NCBI RefSeq assembly: GCF_036014115.1
Contig: NZ_CP107913.1
Coordinates: 3,891,001-3,955,000 of the forward strand
Length of the DNA: 64,000 bases
Source of the DNA: Streptomyces sp. NBC_00448
Lineage (GTDB): Bacteria; Actinomycetota; Actinomycetes; Streptomycetales; Streptomycetaceae
Direction: 5' to 3'
The translations under genes were made by a program, and so were the position numbers. The first letter of the stretch is position 1. Each line of letters starts with the position of its first letter. Shown here piece by piece: positions 28,607 through 36,862 of this stretch. The notes under the pieces were generated by a model, which was given only the letters and a program-made list of their open reading frames with translations, had not been told where the DNA came from and ran no database searches.

Positions 28607-28632
28607 AGCGCACCCGAAAGGAGGCAGACCGC

Positions 28633-29547
28633 ATGGACCGCACCGAGACGGCCGACGACGACCACGTCTACCTCTCCCTGACCGAGGAGCACGGCGACAC
28701 GGACACCCGCTGGGCGTTCGGCACCGGCTTCGCCGACCCGCTGCACGGCGTCGACACCACGCTGCCCGACGGCGTGGACGCGGCCGAACTCGCCGCGGTC
28801 TGCCTCGCCCTGGGCGACGACGCACTGGTCGCCGCCCAGCGCCTGGCCGAGTGGTGCACCAGGGCTCCGGAGCTGGAGGAGGAGGTCGCGCTCGCGAACA
28901 TCGGCCTCGACCTGCTCGGCCAGGCCCGGATGCTGTACGCGCGCTGCGGCCAGGTCGACGGCACCGACCGCGGCGAGGACGCGTACGCCTACTTCCGCGA
29001 TCCCGGCGACTTCCGCAACGTGGCGCTCGCCGAACTGCCCAACGGGGATTTCGCGTTCACCGTCGCCCGGCTGCTGGTCCTGGCGACCTGGCGGCTCGCG
29101 CTGCTCGGCTGCCTCGCCGCCGGCCCCGACCCGGTGCTCGCCGCGATCGCGGCCAAGGCGGTGCCCGAGCTGACCTACCACCGGCAGTACGCCGCCGACT
29201 GGGTGGTGCGGCTCGGCGACGGCACCGAGGAGTCGCACCGCCGGATGCGCGCCGCCCTGGAGGACCTCGCGCCGTACGTCGAGGAAGTCCTCGCCGCGAC
29301 CGGCACCGCCGTCCGAGGCGCCCCGGCCGCCCCGGCCGCCGATGCCGACGCCGTACAGATCTCCGGCCCCGTACGCGAGGAGACGCTGGGCGTACTGCGG
29401 CAGGTGGTGGTGGCTGCCGGGCTCGACCTGCCCGAGCGGCCCGCGGCACCGTACCGGGGCCGGCACGGCGAGCACACCGAACATCTGGCCCCGCTGCTGG
29501 AGGAGTTGCAGAGCGTGGCCCGCGCCCACCCGGAGGCGACATGGTGA
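28633..29547 (+). CDS. paaC: Phenylacetyl-CoA epoxidase subunit PaaC
   Basis: The structural, ferritin-fold partner of PaaA has 304 residues. Recognisable stretches are ALGDDALVAAQRLAEWCTRAP, shortened here to ALGDDALVAAQRLAEWC, NIGLDLLGQARMLY, and KAVPELTYHRQYAADWVVRLGDGTEESH, read in part as KAVPELTYHRQYAADW. A 26-bp gap separates it from paaB, with AAAGGAGG before the ATG. It overlaps paaD by 7 bp. Confidence 0.94.
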   Translation: MDRTETADDDHVYLSLTEEHGDTDTRWAFGTGFADPLHGVDTTLPDGVDAAELAAVCLALGDDALVAAQRLAEWCTRAPELEEEVALANIGLDLLGQARMLYARCGQVDGTDRGEDAYAYFRDPGDFRNVALAELPNGDFAFTVARLLVLATWRLALLGCLAAGPDPVLAAIAAKAVPELTYHRQYAADWVVRLGDGTEESHRRMRAALEDLAPYVEEVLAATGTAVRGAPAAPAADADAVQISGPVREETLGVLRQVVVAAGLDLPERPAAPYRGRHGEHTEHLAPLLEELQSVARAHPEATW

Positions 29548-30062
29548 CCGCACCCACCCGCCTCGACGAGCAGCGGGCCCGCAGGATCGCGGCGGAGGCC
29601 CCCGACCCCGAGCTGCCGATGCTCACCCTCGCCGATCTCGGGGTGCTGCGCGAGGTGCGCACCACGCCGGACGGCACGGTGGTCGCCAGCCTCACACCCA
29701 CGTACTCGGGCTGCCCCGCACTGGCGGAGATGCGGGCCGACGTGGCGGCGCGGCTGCACGCGGCCGGGTTCGCGCATGTCGAGATCCGCACGGTGCTCGA
29801 CCCGCCGTGGAGCACCGACCGGATCAGCCCCGAAGGCCGGCGCAAGCTGCGCGAGCACGGCATCGCGCCACCCGGCCCGGCGCCGCGCAGGGCGGCAGGG
29901 CCGGTGCCGCTGGTACTCGGCGCCACCCGGCAGGCCGTCCCTTGTCCGCGCTGCGGCAGCACCGACACCGAACAGACGTCGCGCTTCTCGGCGACCGCCT
30001 GCCGTTCGCTGTGGCGCTGCCGCGGCTGCCTGGAACCCTTCGAGCACGTCAAGGAGTTGTGA
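29541..30062 (+). CDS. paaD: PaaD, MIP18-family maturation factor of the epoxidase
   Basis: The 173-residue protein has an N-terminal DUF59/MIP18 domain with DPELPMLTLADLGVLREV and TPTYSGCPA (the conserved cysteine). A C-terminal zinc ribbon (CPRCGSTDTEQTSRFSATAC and CRGC, about 131-162) completes it. It is needed for iron-sulfur or diiron centre assembly in the Paa complex rather than for catalysis. It is translationally coupled to both neighbours by overlaps of 7 bp and 1 bp. Confidence 0.94.
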   Translation: MVTAPTRLDEQRARRIAAEAPDPELPMLTLADLGVLREVRTTPDGTVVASLTPTYSGCPALAEMRADVAARLHAAGFAHVEIRTVLDPPWSTDRISPEGRRKLREHGIAPPGPAPRRAAGPVPLVLGATRQAVPCPRCGSTDTEQTSRFSATACRSLWRCRGCLEPFEHVKEL

Positions 30063-31183
30063 TGGCCCCCACCACCGGCACGGCCGCCGCCGACACGGCG
30101 GGCGGGACCGTACGCGCGCGGCGGCGACCCGCGTTCCACTCCCTGCGGGTGAGCGAGGTGCGGCCGCTGTGCGAGGACGCCGTGACCGTCGGTTTCGACG
30201 TACCCGCCGAGCTGGCCGAGGAGTTCGCCCACCGGCCCGGGCAGTCGCTGACCCTGCGGCGGATGGTGGACGGGCGCGACGAGCGCCGCTCCTACTCGAT
30301 CTGCTCGCCCGCGGGCGAGGCGCCCCGTATAGGGGTACGCGTCGTGCCCGACGGGCTGTTCTCCTCGTGGCTGGTGAACGACCTGCGCCCTGACGACAGG
30401 GTCGAGGTGATGGCGCCCAGCGGGGCGTTCACCCCCGACCTCGGCACTCCGGGGCATCATGTGCTCATCGCCGCCGGCTCGGGCATCACCCCGATGCTGT
30501 CCATCGCCGAGTCCGTGCTCGCCGCCGACGCCGTCTCGCAGGTCACCCTCTTCTACGGCAACCGCCGCAGCGACACGGTGATGTTCGCCGACGAGCTGGC
30601 CGACCTGAAGGACGTCCACCCGGCGCGGTTCCAGATAGGGCACGTGCTGTCGCGAGAGCCGCGCGAGGCGGAACTGCTGTCCGGGCGCCTGGACGCGGAC
30701 CGGCTCGCCGCGCTCATCGACGGCCTGGTCGACGTGCCGAGCGTCGACCACTGGTGGCTGTGCGGCCCGCACGGCATGGTCACCGACGCCCGGGACCTGC
30801 TCGCGCGGCTGCGCATACCCGACGAGCGCGTCCACCAGGAGCTGTTCTTCGCCGACGACGAGCCGATCACGCCCCTGCGCCACGCGGACGACACCGTCGA
30901 GGGCCCGGTCAGCCAGGTCACCCTCATCCTCGACGGCCGCACCACGACCACCGCCCTGCCCATCGGCACGACGCTGCTCGACGGCGCCCAACGCACCCGC
31001 CCCGACCTGCCCTTCGCCTGCAAGGGCGGCGTCTGCGGCACCTGCCGCGCCAAGATCACCGAGGGCCGGGCCGACATGCGCCGCAACTTCGCCCTCGAAC
31101 CCGCCGAGGTCGACGCCGGCTACGTGCTGACCTGCCAGTCCTTCCCCGCGTCGGACACGCTCACCGTCGACTACGACGCCTGA
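30062..31183 (+). CDS. paaE: PaaE, ferredoxin-NADP+ oxidoreductase-like electron donor of the epoxidase
   Basis: The 373-residue reductase passes electrons from NADPH through FAD and a 2Fe-2S centre to PaaA. The FAD-binding motif is RRSYSICSP and the NADP part is HVLIAAGSGITPMLSIAES. The plant-type ferredoxin domain at the C-terminus has Cys320, Cys325 and Cys328 in CKGGVCGTC and Cys358 in VLTCQSFP. It is the last gene of paaABCDE and ends before a tetraloop hairpin. No paaK ligase, paaG/Z or catabolic thiolase genes are in the window. Confidence 0.95.
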   Translation: MAPTTGTAAADTAGGTVRARRRPAFHSLRVSEVRPLCEDAVTVGFDVPAELAEEFAHRPGQSLTLRRMVDGRDERRSYSICSPAGEAPRIGVRVVPDGLFSSWLVNDLRPDDRVEVMAPSGAFTPDLGTPGHHVLIAAGSGITPMLSIAESVLAADAVSQVTLFYGNRRSDTVMFADELADLKDVHPARFQIGHVLSREPREAELLSGRLDADRLAALIDGLVDVPSVDHWWLCGPHGMVTDARDLLARLRIPDERVHQELFFADDEPITPLRHADDTVEGPVSQVTLILDGRTTTTALPIGTTLLDGAQRTRPDLPFACKGGVCGTCRAKITEGRADMRRNFALEPAEVDAGYVLTCQSFPASDTLTVDYDA

Positions 31184-31342
31184 TCCGCGGGAGCGAGCCG
31201 CCCCTGCCGTACGGGCCCACCCCCGCCGTACGCCCGGCCCCGCCCCCGCGCGGCCGGCTGCCCGCGCGGTCCCGTACCGCGAGGCGCACCGCGAGGTCCG
31301 TACGGCTCCGCGGCGACCCGCCGGCAACCGGTACAGTGTCAC

Positions 31343-31362
31343 CGCACCACTTCGGTGGTGCG
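31343..31362 (+). terminator. UUCG hairpin between paaE and tRNA-Arg
   Basis: CGCACCAC-TTCG-GTGGTGCG is an 8-bp stem capped by a stable UUCG tetraloop, 9 bp before the tRNA. It may end the paa transcript; no T-run follows. Confidence 0.5.
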
Positions 31363-31371
31363 CACATCCCC

Positions 31372-31444
31372 GCCCCAGTAGCTCAGGGGATAGAGCACGG
31401 CTCTCCTAAAGCCGGTGTCGCAGGTTCGAATCCTGCCTGGGGCA
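31372..31444 (+). tRNA. tRNA-Arg (anticodon CCT)
   Basis: The 73-nt cloverleaf is complete: acceptor GCCCCAG pairs with CTGGGGC, D-arm GCTC/GAGC, anticodon arm CGGCT-CTCCTAA-AGCCG with anticodon CCT, and T-arm GCAGG-TTCGAAT-CCTGC. The discriminator is A and CCA is not encoded. Such tRNA genes are common integration sites, but no repeat of the 3' end was found in the window. Confidence 0.97.
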
Positions 31445-31752
31445 CAACGTCAGACCAGTTCTGACCTGCATCTTTGTCGGCCCGACAGTCGATTACGCAA
31501 TCTTGGGCCCACGCCATGGCTGCGGCCGGCGCCGCCTCCCGGGCGGCGATGGCCGCCGCCGGGCTGGAGCAGGTCCGGGAGTTCCACGCGGACCCCCGCT
31601 CACACGTGGTCACCCGAGAGCGGTGGAATCCCTCAAGCCAAGCGCCATGTGGGCCTGTTCGGCGGCTACGCACCCGACGGCGGGGGTCCGGCGCGGTCTC
31701 GCGGGCAAGCTTGGGGTGCTGCAACGTGGCCTCGGCGGAGGCGAGTTGCTCT
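31445..31752. other. Gene-poor stretch downstream of tRNA-Arg
   Basis: Short overlapping frames cover this stretch in several phases, with no ribosome sites and no recognised domains. One plus-strand frame (31474-31782) reads AMAAAGAASRAAMAAAGLEQ and looks protein-like for about 40 residues before becoming noise. It may be a remnant of a lost gene. No integrase or att repeat is visible. Confidence 0.4.
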
Positions 31753-32250
31753 TCACATGGGGTCGCTCGGCTGCCCTGTTGACGTCCCGCTGCCTTGACT
31801 GTTGCGCTGGGTCTCGCGCTGGAGTTCGGCCACACGATGGAGGGCGGCCTTGAAGGCGGCGTACTCCTGCGCGCCCAGTGCCGCCGCGTGGCGCTCCTCG
31901 ATGGCGCGCATGATGGAGGCGGCCGCCTCCATCTGGAGCAGGCCGCGCTCGGTGGGGTAGATCAGCTTGGCACGGCGGTCCGCGGGATCGGGTTTGCGTT
32001 CGACGTAGCCCATGCGTTCGAGGTCGTCGATGAGGGTGCCGATGACCTGCTTGTGCTGTCCGGAGGCGCGGGCGAGTTCGCTGGCGCGGATGCCGTCGGC
32101 ACACAGGTGGGCGAGGACGGCACCGGTGCGGGGGTGGATGTCGTCGAAACCCTGCTCGGCGAGCGTGGTGAACAGCTCGCGCTGAACGGACAACAGGACC
32201 CGGGCGGCGAGCACGCCGAGGTCCGGTTCGGGGGCCGGGTGTCCTGTCAA
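31753..32250 (-). CDS. MarR-family regulator
   Basis: The 165-residue winged-helix regulator contains HPRTGAVLAHLCADGIRASE, then ELARASGQHKQVIGTLIDDLERMGYVERKPDP with the wing DRRAKLIYPTERG (quoted in parts). The start is TTG 32250, which has GGGAGAG 4 nt upstream; a longer frame to 32415 gives an unlikely Arg/Pro-rich extension. It diverges from the broken isochorismatase-like gene, and a 31-bp compound palindrome lies between them. It probably represses that gene in response to an unknown ligand. Confidence 0.85.
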   Translation of the reverse strand: MTGHPAPEPDLGVLAARVLLSVQRELFTTLAEQGFDDIHPRTGAVLAHLCADGIRASELARASGQHKQVIGTLIDDLERMGYVERKPDPADRRAKLIYPTERGLLQMEAAASIMRAIEERHAAALGAQEYAAFKAALHRVAELQRETQRNSQGSGTSTGQPSDPM

Positions 32251-32407
32251 CGTCTCTCCCGTCGTGGCGCTCGTCCGCCACCGTGGTGTGTGACCAGCGA
32301 TTCTAGCGATGTCCGCCCGCGGTGGGCCCGGACGTCGCCCCGGATTCCGGGCTGCCCTTCCCGACCATTGCTTGCACCCCAGGGGGACGAGGCATAGCGT
32401 CAAAGTA

Positions 32408-32438
32408 GTCACCAAGTTTGACTATCAATTTTGGTGAC
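32408..32438. promoter_or_regulatory. Compound palindromic operator between marR and the hydrolase
   Basis: Outer arms GTCACCAA (32408-32415) and TTGGTGAC (32431-32438) enclose a second palindrome TTGA-CTA-TCAA (32418-32428). The nested symmetry fits a MarR dimer site, or two overlapping ones, over the divergent promoters. Confidence 0.6.
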
Positions 32439-32475
32439 CAATGAGAACCACGGCCCAACCCTGAAGGAGCGGATG

Positions 32476-33102
32476 ATGAGCGAGCGCAGCAAGTTCCAGG
32501 AGTCGATCACCAGGGAGAACGCCGCCGTCGTGCTGGTGGACCACCAGGTGGGCCTTCTGTCCGGCGTCCGGGACATCCCGGTCGGCGAGTTGAAGCACAA
32601 CGTGGTGGCACTGGCCCGGGCAGCAACCGTGTTGGACATCCCGCTGGTCGTCACCACCACCGCGGCCGACAGCATGTGAGGGCCGACCACTCCCGAACTG
32701 GTCGAAGCGCTGCCCGCCGGGCAGAAGATCATTGACCGCAGCACGGTCAACGCCTGGCACGACGACCGGGTCCGCGAGGCCGTCGAGGCCACCGGCCGGC
32801 AGAAGTTGATCATCGCCGGGGTGTCGCTGGAGGTGTGCGCGGCACTGCCCGCGATCTCCGCGACGGCCGCAGGGTACGACGCGTACGTCACCGTGGACGC
32901 CTCCGGCACCTTCAGCCGGACCAAGCGGGAAGCCGGACTGCTGCGGATGCAGCAGGCGGGCGTCATGGTCAGCGACTACGCCACCCTCATGGTCGAGGCC
33001 TTGGCCGACAACGCCGCTCCCGAGTCCGGCGCCCTCTATGCCGCCCTCGACATGCCGTTCGCCGTCCTGGTCGGCCAGATCTCCGCCGCCTACCAGGCAT
33101 AA
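32476..33102 (+). pseudogene. Isochorismatase-like hydrolase (YcaC type) interrupted by one TGA
   Basis: The frame reads as a complete cysteine hydrolase of the isochorismatase fold: ENAAVVLVDHQVGLLSGVRD with the catalytic Asp, a later IAGVSLEVCAALPAISA with the catalytic Cys, and KQ-rich loops between. A single in-frame TGA at 32677-32679 follows ADSM, where relatives have Trp (SMWGPT). The frame continues without further damage to 33102, giving 208 codons. AAGGAG precedes the ATG. The simplest reading is a recent TGG-to-TGA nonsense mutation or a sequencing error. If real, the gene is inactive unless the stop is read through. Confidence 0.8.
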
Positions 33103-33269
33103 GGCCCACAGGCCGCCCCCACACCGGCCGCCGCCCCTCCGACGCGCACCGGCGCGGGAGGCGCGGCGGTGACCTGAGGGCAAGCACGATCAGCCACCCG
33201 CTTGGGTGCCCCGGCAGCTGCCACCGGTCCGCGCTGCCGGGGTTCCCCCATCCACTAGGAAGGTCAGAC

Positions 33270-34253
33270 ATGAGAGTCAGGTCATACGGCAGGCACGGCA
33301 GGATCATCTCGGTGGGCGCCGCAGCCACGGCGGTCCTCGCGGGGGTGCTGGGAGCCCCGGGATCGACCGCGGCCTCCGCCCACACCCCGGCCCATGCGGC
33401 CCCGGAGTCCTCGGGGGTCGCGGCGCCGGCCAAGGCCGTGGCACTGGGCCCGCAGTACAGCGCCGTCCACGTCTACGTGCAGCCGGGACAGCTGGAAGCC
33501 TTCGCCAAGAGCTGGGTGGGCACGTTCGGCGGCAGCTACGTCAAACCGTTCACCACGCAGCTCACCCCCACGCCCAGCTCCGCCCCGGCCACCCAGGTCT
33601 TCTCGCCCGTGGCCCTGCTCTCGGTGTTCGACTTCACGACCCCCGTGCCCTACCCCTTCGGCCAGGAACGCACCGGGTGGGGCGTCACCGACACCGCCGC
33701 GGCAACCCGGCAGGCCCAGGCGGCCGGAGCCGGCTCGCTGGTCGCGACCCTCCCCGACCCGATCGGCCACGACAGCGTCATCCAGTTCCCCGGTGGCATC
33801 GACACGCAGCTCTGGCACGAGACCACGCTGTCGCCCGACCCCTTCCCGGCTCTGACGACGGTGCCCGACAACCGGGTCTACGTTCCCGGCGACACCCTCC
33901 CCGCCTTCCTGAAGTCCTACCTGGCCTTCACCAAGGGCCGCGTCGTCCTGGACGACCCGCACGCCGACGGCGCCCAGATCGACAAGCCGGGCACCACCTA
34001 CCACCGCATCGCGATCACCTCGGCGTACGGCAACACCGTCGTCATCTCGACCAAGGACGGCTACTTCAACTACCCCTTCGGGGGCGAGGTCAGCGGCATC
34101 GACGTGCCGGACCTGACCGCCACCCTGGCCAAGGCCCGGGCCAACGGCGCCACCGTCCTGTGGGGCCCGTACGCCGGTCAGGGCGGGCACAGCGCCATGG
34201 TCCGCTTCCCCGGAGGCTTCGTCACCGAAATCCACGACGGCACCCTGCGCTGA
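33270..34253 (+). CDS. Secreted glyoxalase/VOC-like protein
   Basis: The 327-residue protein has a basic start (MRVRSYGRHGR), a hydrophobic stretch and an Ala-rich cleavage region (about 30-45), so a Sec or Tat-like signal peptide is likely. Two halves of similar style follow, each ending in a VOC-like strand: DSVIQFPGGIDTQLWHET and HSAMVRFPGGFVTEIHDG. These carry the His/Glu pattern of metal-binding vicinal-oxygen-chelate proteins. The start has AGGAAGG upstream. Function is unknown; the next gene, a PIG-L deacetylase, is 29 bp downstream and probably co-transcribed. Confidence 0.82.
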   Translation: MRVRSYGRHGRIISVGAAATAVLAGVLGAPGSTAASAHTPAHAAPESSGVAAPAKAVALGPQYSAVHVYVQPGQLEAFAKSWVGTFGGSYVKPFTTQLTPTPSSAPATQVFSPVALLSVFDFTTPVPYPFGQERTGWGVTDTAAATRQAQAAGAGSLVATLPDPIGHDSVIQFPGGIDTQLWHETTLSPDPFPALTTVPDNRVYVPGDTLPAFLKSYLAFTKGRVVLDDPHADGAQIDKPGTTYHRIAITSAYGNTVVISTKDGYFNYPFGGEVSGIDVPDLTATLAKARANGATVLWGPYAGQGGHSAMVRFPGGFVTEIHDGTLR

Positions 34254-34282
34254 CCAGCAGGACTTCGACAGGACGGGAACAG

Positions 34283-35023
34283 ATGGCCGAGCAGGCGCCG
34301 ACGCGCCACCAACCGATCGACGAGGACTGGCACACCGCCCTGGCGATCGTCGCCCACCCGGACGACATGGAGTACGGTGCGGCCGCGGCCGCGGCCCGCT
34401 GGACGGCGCAGGGCAAGACGGTCGTCTACGTCATGGTCACCAGCGGCGAGGCCGGGATCGCCTCCCTCGACCCAGCCGAGTGCGGCCCCCTTCGGGAGGC
34501 CGAGCAGATCGCGTCGGCGGCGCTGGTGGGCGTCGACGTGGTGGAGTTCCTCGGCCACCCTGACGGCGTGGTCGAGTACGGGCTGCCGCTGCGCCGCGAC
34601 ATCGCCCGCTGCGTCCGCCGGCATCGGCCCGAGGTCGTGATCACCACGAACTTCCGGGACACCTACGGCGGGTCGTTTCCCAACCAGGCCGACCACATCG
34701 CCGTCGGCCGCGCGGTGCTCGACGGTGTCAGGGACGCGGGCAACGGCTGGGTGTTCCGGGAACTCGCCGACGAGGGCCACCCCTCCTGGAACGGCGTTCG
34801 CATGGTCCTCGCGGCGGGCTCGCCGGAGGCAGCGCACGCGGTCGACATCACCGGCCACTTCGCGAGCGGTGTCGCCTCGCTCAAAGCACACCGGACCTAC
34901 CTTGCCGGGCTGGGCGGGGACATGGCCGACGCCGAGGGATTCCTGGAGTCGTCCGGCCGGACGGCCGGGAGCCGGCTGGGCGTGACCTACGCGTCAGCCT
35001 TCGAGGTCCTCCGGCTGGGCTGA
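34283..35023 (+). CDS. PIG-L/LmbE-family deacetylase
   Basis: The 246-residue zinc-dependent N-deacetylase has the metal-binding AHPDD at residues 24-28 and a distal NQADHIAVG histidine motif. Relatives include MshB (mycothiol) and antibiotic deacetylases. The closest sense from sequence is a cytosolic deacetylase of an amino sugar or conjugate, substrate unknown. It follows the secreted VOC protein by 29 bp with a plausible GGACGGGAACAG leader. Downstream, 35024-35260 has no gene. Confidence 0.9.
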   Translation: MAEQAPTRHQPIDEDWHTALAIVAHPDDMEYGAAAAAARWTAQGKTVVYVMVTSGEAGIASLDPAECGPLREAEQIASAALVGVDVVEFLGHPDGVVEYGLPLRRDIARCVRRHRPEVVITTNFRDTYGGSFPNQADHIAVGRAVLDGVRDAGNGWVFRELADEGHPSWNGVRMVLAAGSPEAAHAVDITGHFASGVASLKAHRTYLAGLGGDMADAEGFLESSGRTAGSRLGVTYASAFEVLRLG

Positions 35024-35260
35024 CCACGGGCGACTGCAGCGCTCAGGTCCGCTCGGCCGGCGGTGCCGGGCCCACGTCAGCCGTCATCTGGGCAGGATTT
35101 CCGTCCACGTTGGCGGTCGGGTCCGGGCCCGGCTCGACGGTCTGCGGGATGGGCCGTCCGCCCGCGGGCGCATGCGGACCGAAGGCGGCACCGAGCCCGG
35201 TGGTGTCCGGCAGGCAGCCCGCGCCGGCATGGCGGCTGCGGCGTCAGGTCGACTGCGGCG

Positions 35261-35440
35261 TCAGGTCGGTGAGCCCGCGTCGCGGAGCGTCGCGGTGAGA
35301 AGGTCGAGGAACCAGCGGCGCAGGTTCTCGTCGGGGCCTTCCTTGGCAACCGCGCCGATGTACACGCCGAGTGCATTGCCGATGGCGCCGCCGCAGATGG
35401 CGACCGCGGGGTGGTCGGGAGGGACGCCGAGTTGGCGTGC
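35261..35440 (-). pseudogene. 3' fragment of a TetR-family gene
   Basis: The minus-strand frame ends with [20 protein letters not shown] and [20 protein letters not shown], then [17 protein letters not shown]. This looks like the C-terminal ligand domain of a TetR regulator, about 58 residues. No HTH part exists upstream: beyond about 35440 the DNA is ctaD sequence on the other strand. The fragment has no start of its own. Confidence 0.6.
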
Positions 35441-35442
35441 GA

Positions 35443-36331
35443 TTCCGAGATCATCCCGGTGTTCGCTCGCACGCCGATGTTCGGCTACATCGGGCTGGCC
35501 GCCGCGACGATCTCGATCGCCGCCCTCTCGGTGACGGTGTGGGCACACCATATGTACGTCACCGGGGCCGTGTTGCTGCCGTTCTTCTCCTGCATGACCT
35601 TCCTGATCGCGGTACCGACCGGGGTGAAGTTCTTCAACTGGGTCGGCACCATGTGGAAGGGCTCGCTGAGTTTCGAGACGCCGATGCTGTGGTCCATCGG
35701 CTTCCTGATCACGTTTCTCTTCGGCGGGCTGACCGGTGTCATCCTCGCGGCGCCGCCGCTGGACTTCCACGTCTCGGACTCGTACTTCGTGGTCGCGCAC
35801 TTCCACCACGTGGTCTTCGGCACGGTGGTGTTCGCGATGTTCGCCGGATTCCACTTCTGGTGGCCGAAGATGACCGGCAAGATGCTCGACGAGCGGCTCG
35901 GGAAGATCACCTTCTGGACGCTGTTCTTCGGCTTCCACGGCACTTTCCTGGTCCAGCACTGGCTGGGTGTCATCGGAATGCCGCGGCGCTACCCGGACTA
36001 CCTCGCGGCCGACGGCTTCACCACGCTGAACACGGTCTCCACGATCGGCTCGTTCCTGCTCGGCCTGTCGATGCTGCCGTTCCTCTACAACGTCTGGAAG
36101 ACCGCGAAGTACGGCAAGAAGGTCGAGGTCGACGACCCCTGGGGATACGGCCGTTCCATGGAGTGGGCGACCTCCTGCCCGCCGCCGCGGCACAACTTCC
36201 TCACCCTGCCCCGGATGCGCTCCGAATCCCCCGCGTTCGACCTGCACCACCCGGAGATCGCTGCCGCCGACGACGAGGCCCACCGCCCCCGCACGTCGAC
36301 AGCCGCCGCCTCCGGCGACAGCCGCGGATAA
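35443..36331 (+). pseudogene. ctaD: 5'-truncated ctaD (cytochrome c oxidase subunit I)
   Basis: The translation starts abruptly at [15 protein letters not shown] and continues to a normal CtaD C-terminus. It includes the CuB ligands in VWAHHM, the haem a3 region HFHHVVFG, and the conserved tail [20 protein letters not shown] and SCPPPRHNF. About 295 residues of a usual 560-580 remain. The first half, with the haem a ligands and the His-Tyr crosslink, is gone, so it cannot form an active subunit. HFHH replaces the common HFHY. An ATG upstream (35411) is in the tetR remnant and is not a credible start. Confidence 0.85.
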
Positions 36332-36358
36332 CCCGCGCCGACCACCGAAGGCACGCCC

Positions 36359-36697
36359 ATGCAGCCGGACAAGAACGACGACCACGGGCTGTGGCGGATC
36401 GAGGGATACCTCATGGGCCACGCGGAGGTGGAGCGGGCCCGCAGCCAGGCCCGCTCCTTCACTGACCAGTTGCCCTGGCTCACCACCGCCCAGCGCGAGG
36501 AGGTCGAGCGGGTCTACGTCGTCGAGCGCACCGCCGCCGCGCACGCGATGTTCCAGCGGATCTGCGATCGCGCCGCCGAACTGCGGGCCGAGTACGCGGA
36601 ACGCTACCTGCGGCTCAAAGCGCGCTGCGTGGCGGTGACGGCCACCGGCACGTTCCTGCTCGCCGGCGTCGGCACGCTCGCGCTCAAGCTGCGGTGA
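36359..36697 (+). CDS. Small hypothetical protein downstream of ctaD remnant
   Basis: The 112-residue protein is amphipathic and helical, rich in Arg/Glu/Ala (VERARSQARSF, REEVERVYVVERTAA). It ends with one hydrophobic helix (AVTATGTFLLAGVGTLAL), so it is probably tail-anchored. It starts 27 bp after the ctaD remnant and may have been its operon partner. No RBS is clear (GAAGGCACGCCC before ATG). Function is unknown; terminal-oxidase association is only positional. Confidence 0.7.
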   Translation: MQPDKNDDHGLWRIEGYLMGHAEVERARSQARSFTDQLPWLTTAQREEVERVYVVERTAAAHAMFQRICDRAAELRAEYAERYLRLKARCVAVTATGTFLLAGVGTLALKLR

Positions 36698-36862
36698 CAA
36701 CCGGCTTGCCGGGCAGGTCCGTTCGGGCGGCGAGGGTACCGGCACGGGGCGGCCCGGCGGCCGGGTGGTGGGTCCGGTCGCCGGAGGCGGGGTGTACGGG
36801 GTGCGCGGGGTGTTCAGTCGCTTCCCTTGTCGTTCACCCCTTGGGGTTCGCCCCTGTGTTGT

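Noticed and set aside
31372..31444. tRNA-Arg as an attachment site of an integrated element
   Set aside because: No integrase, excisionase or second copy of the tRNA 3' end was found in the window; kept only as a hypothesis in the findings.
31474..31782. Protein-like frame after the tRNA as a real gene
   Set aside because: Only about 40 residues look ordered, there is no ribosome site, and it runs into the antisense of the MarR gene.
35411..36331. Full-length reading of the ctaD frame from ATG 35411 as a complete gene
   Set aside because: The first ten codons are antisense tetR sequence and the oxidase homology starts mid-protein, so this is a truncated gene, not a short oxidase.
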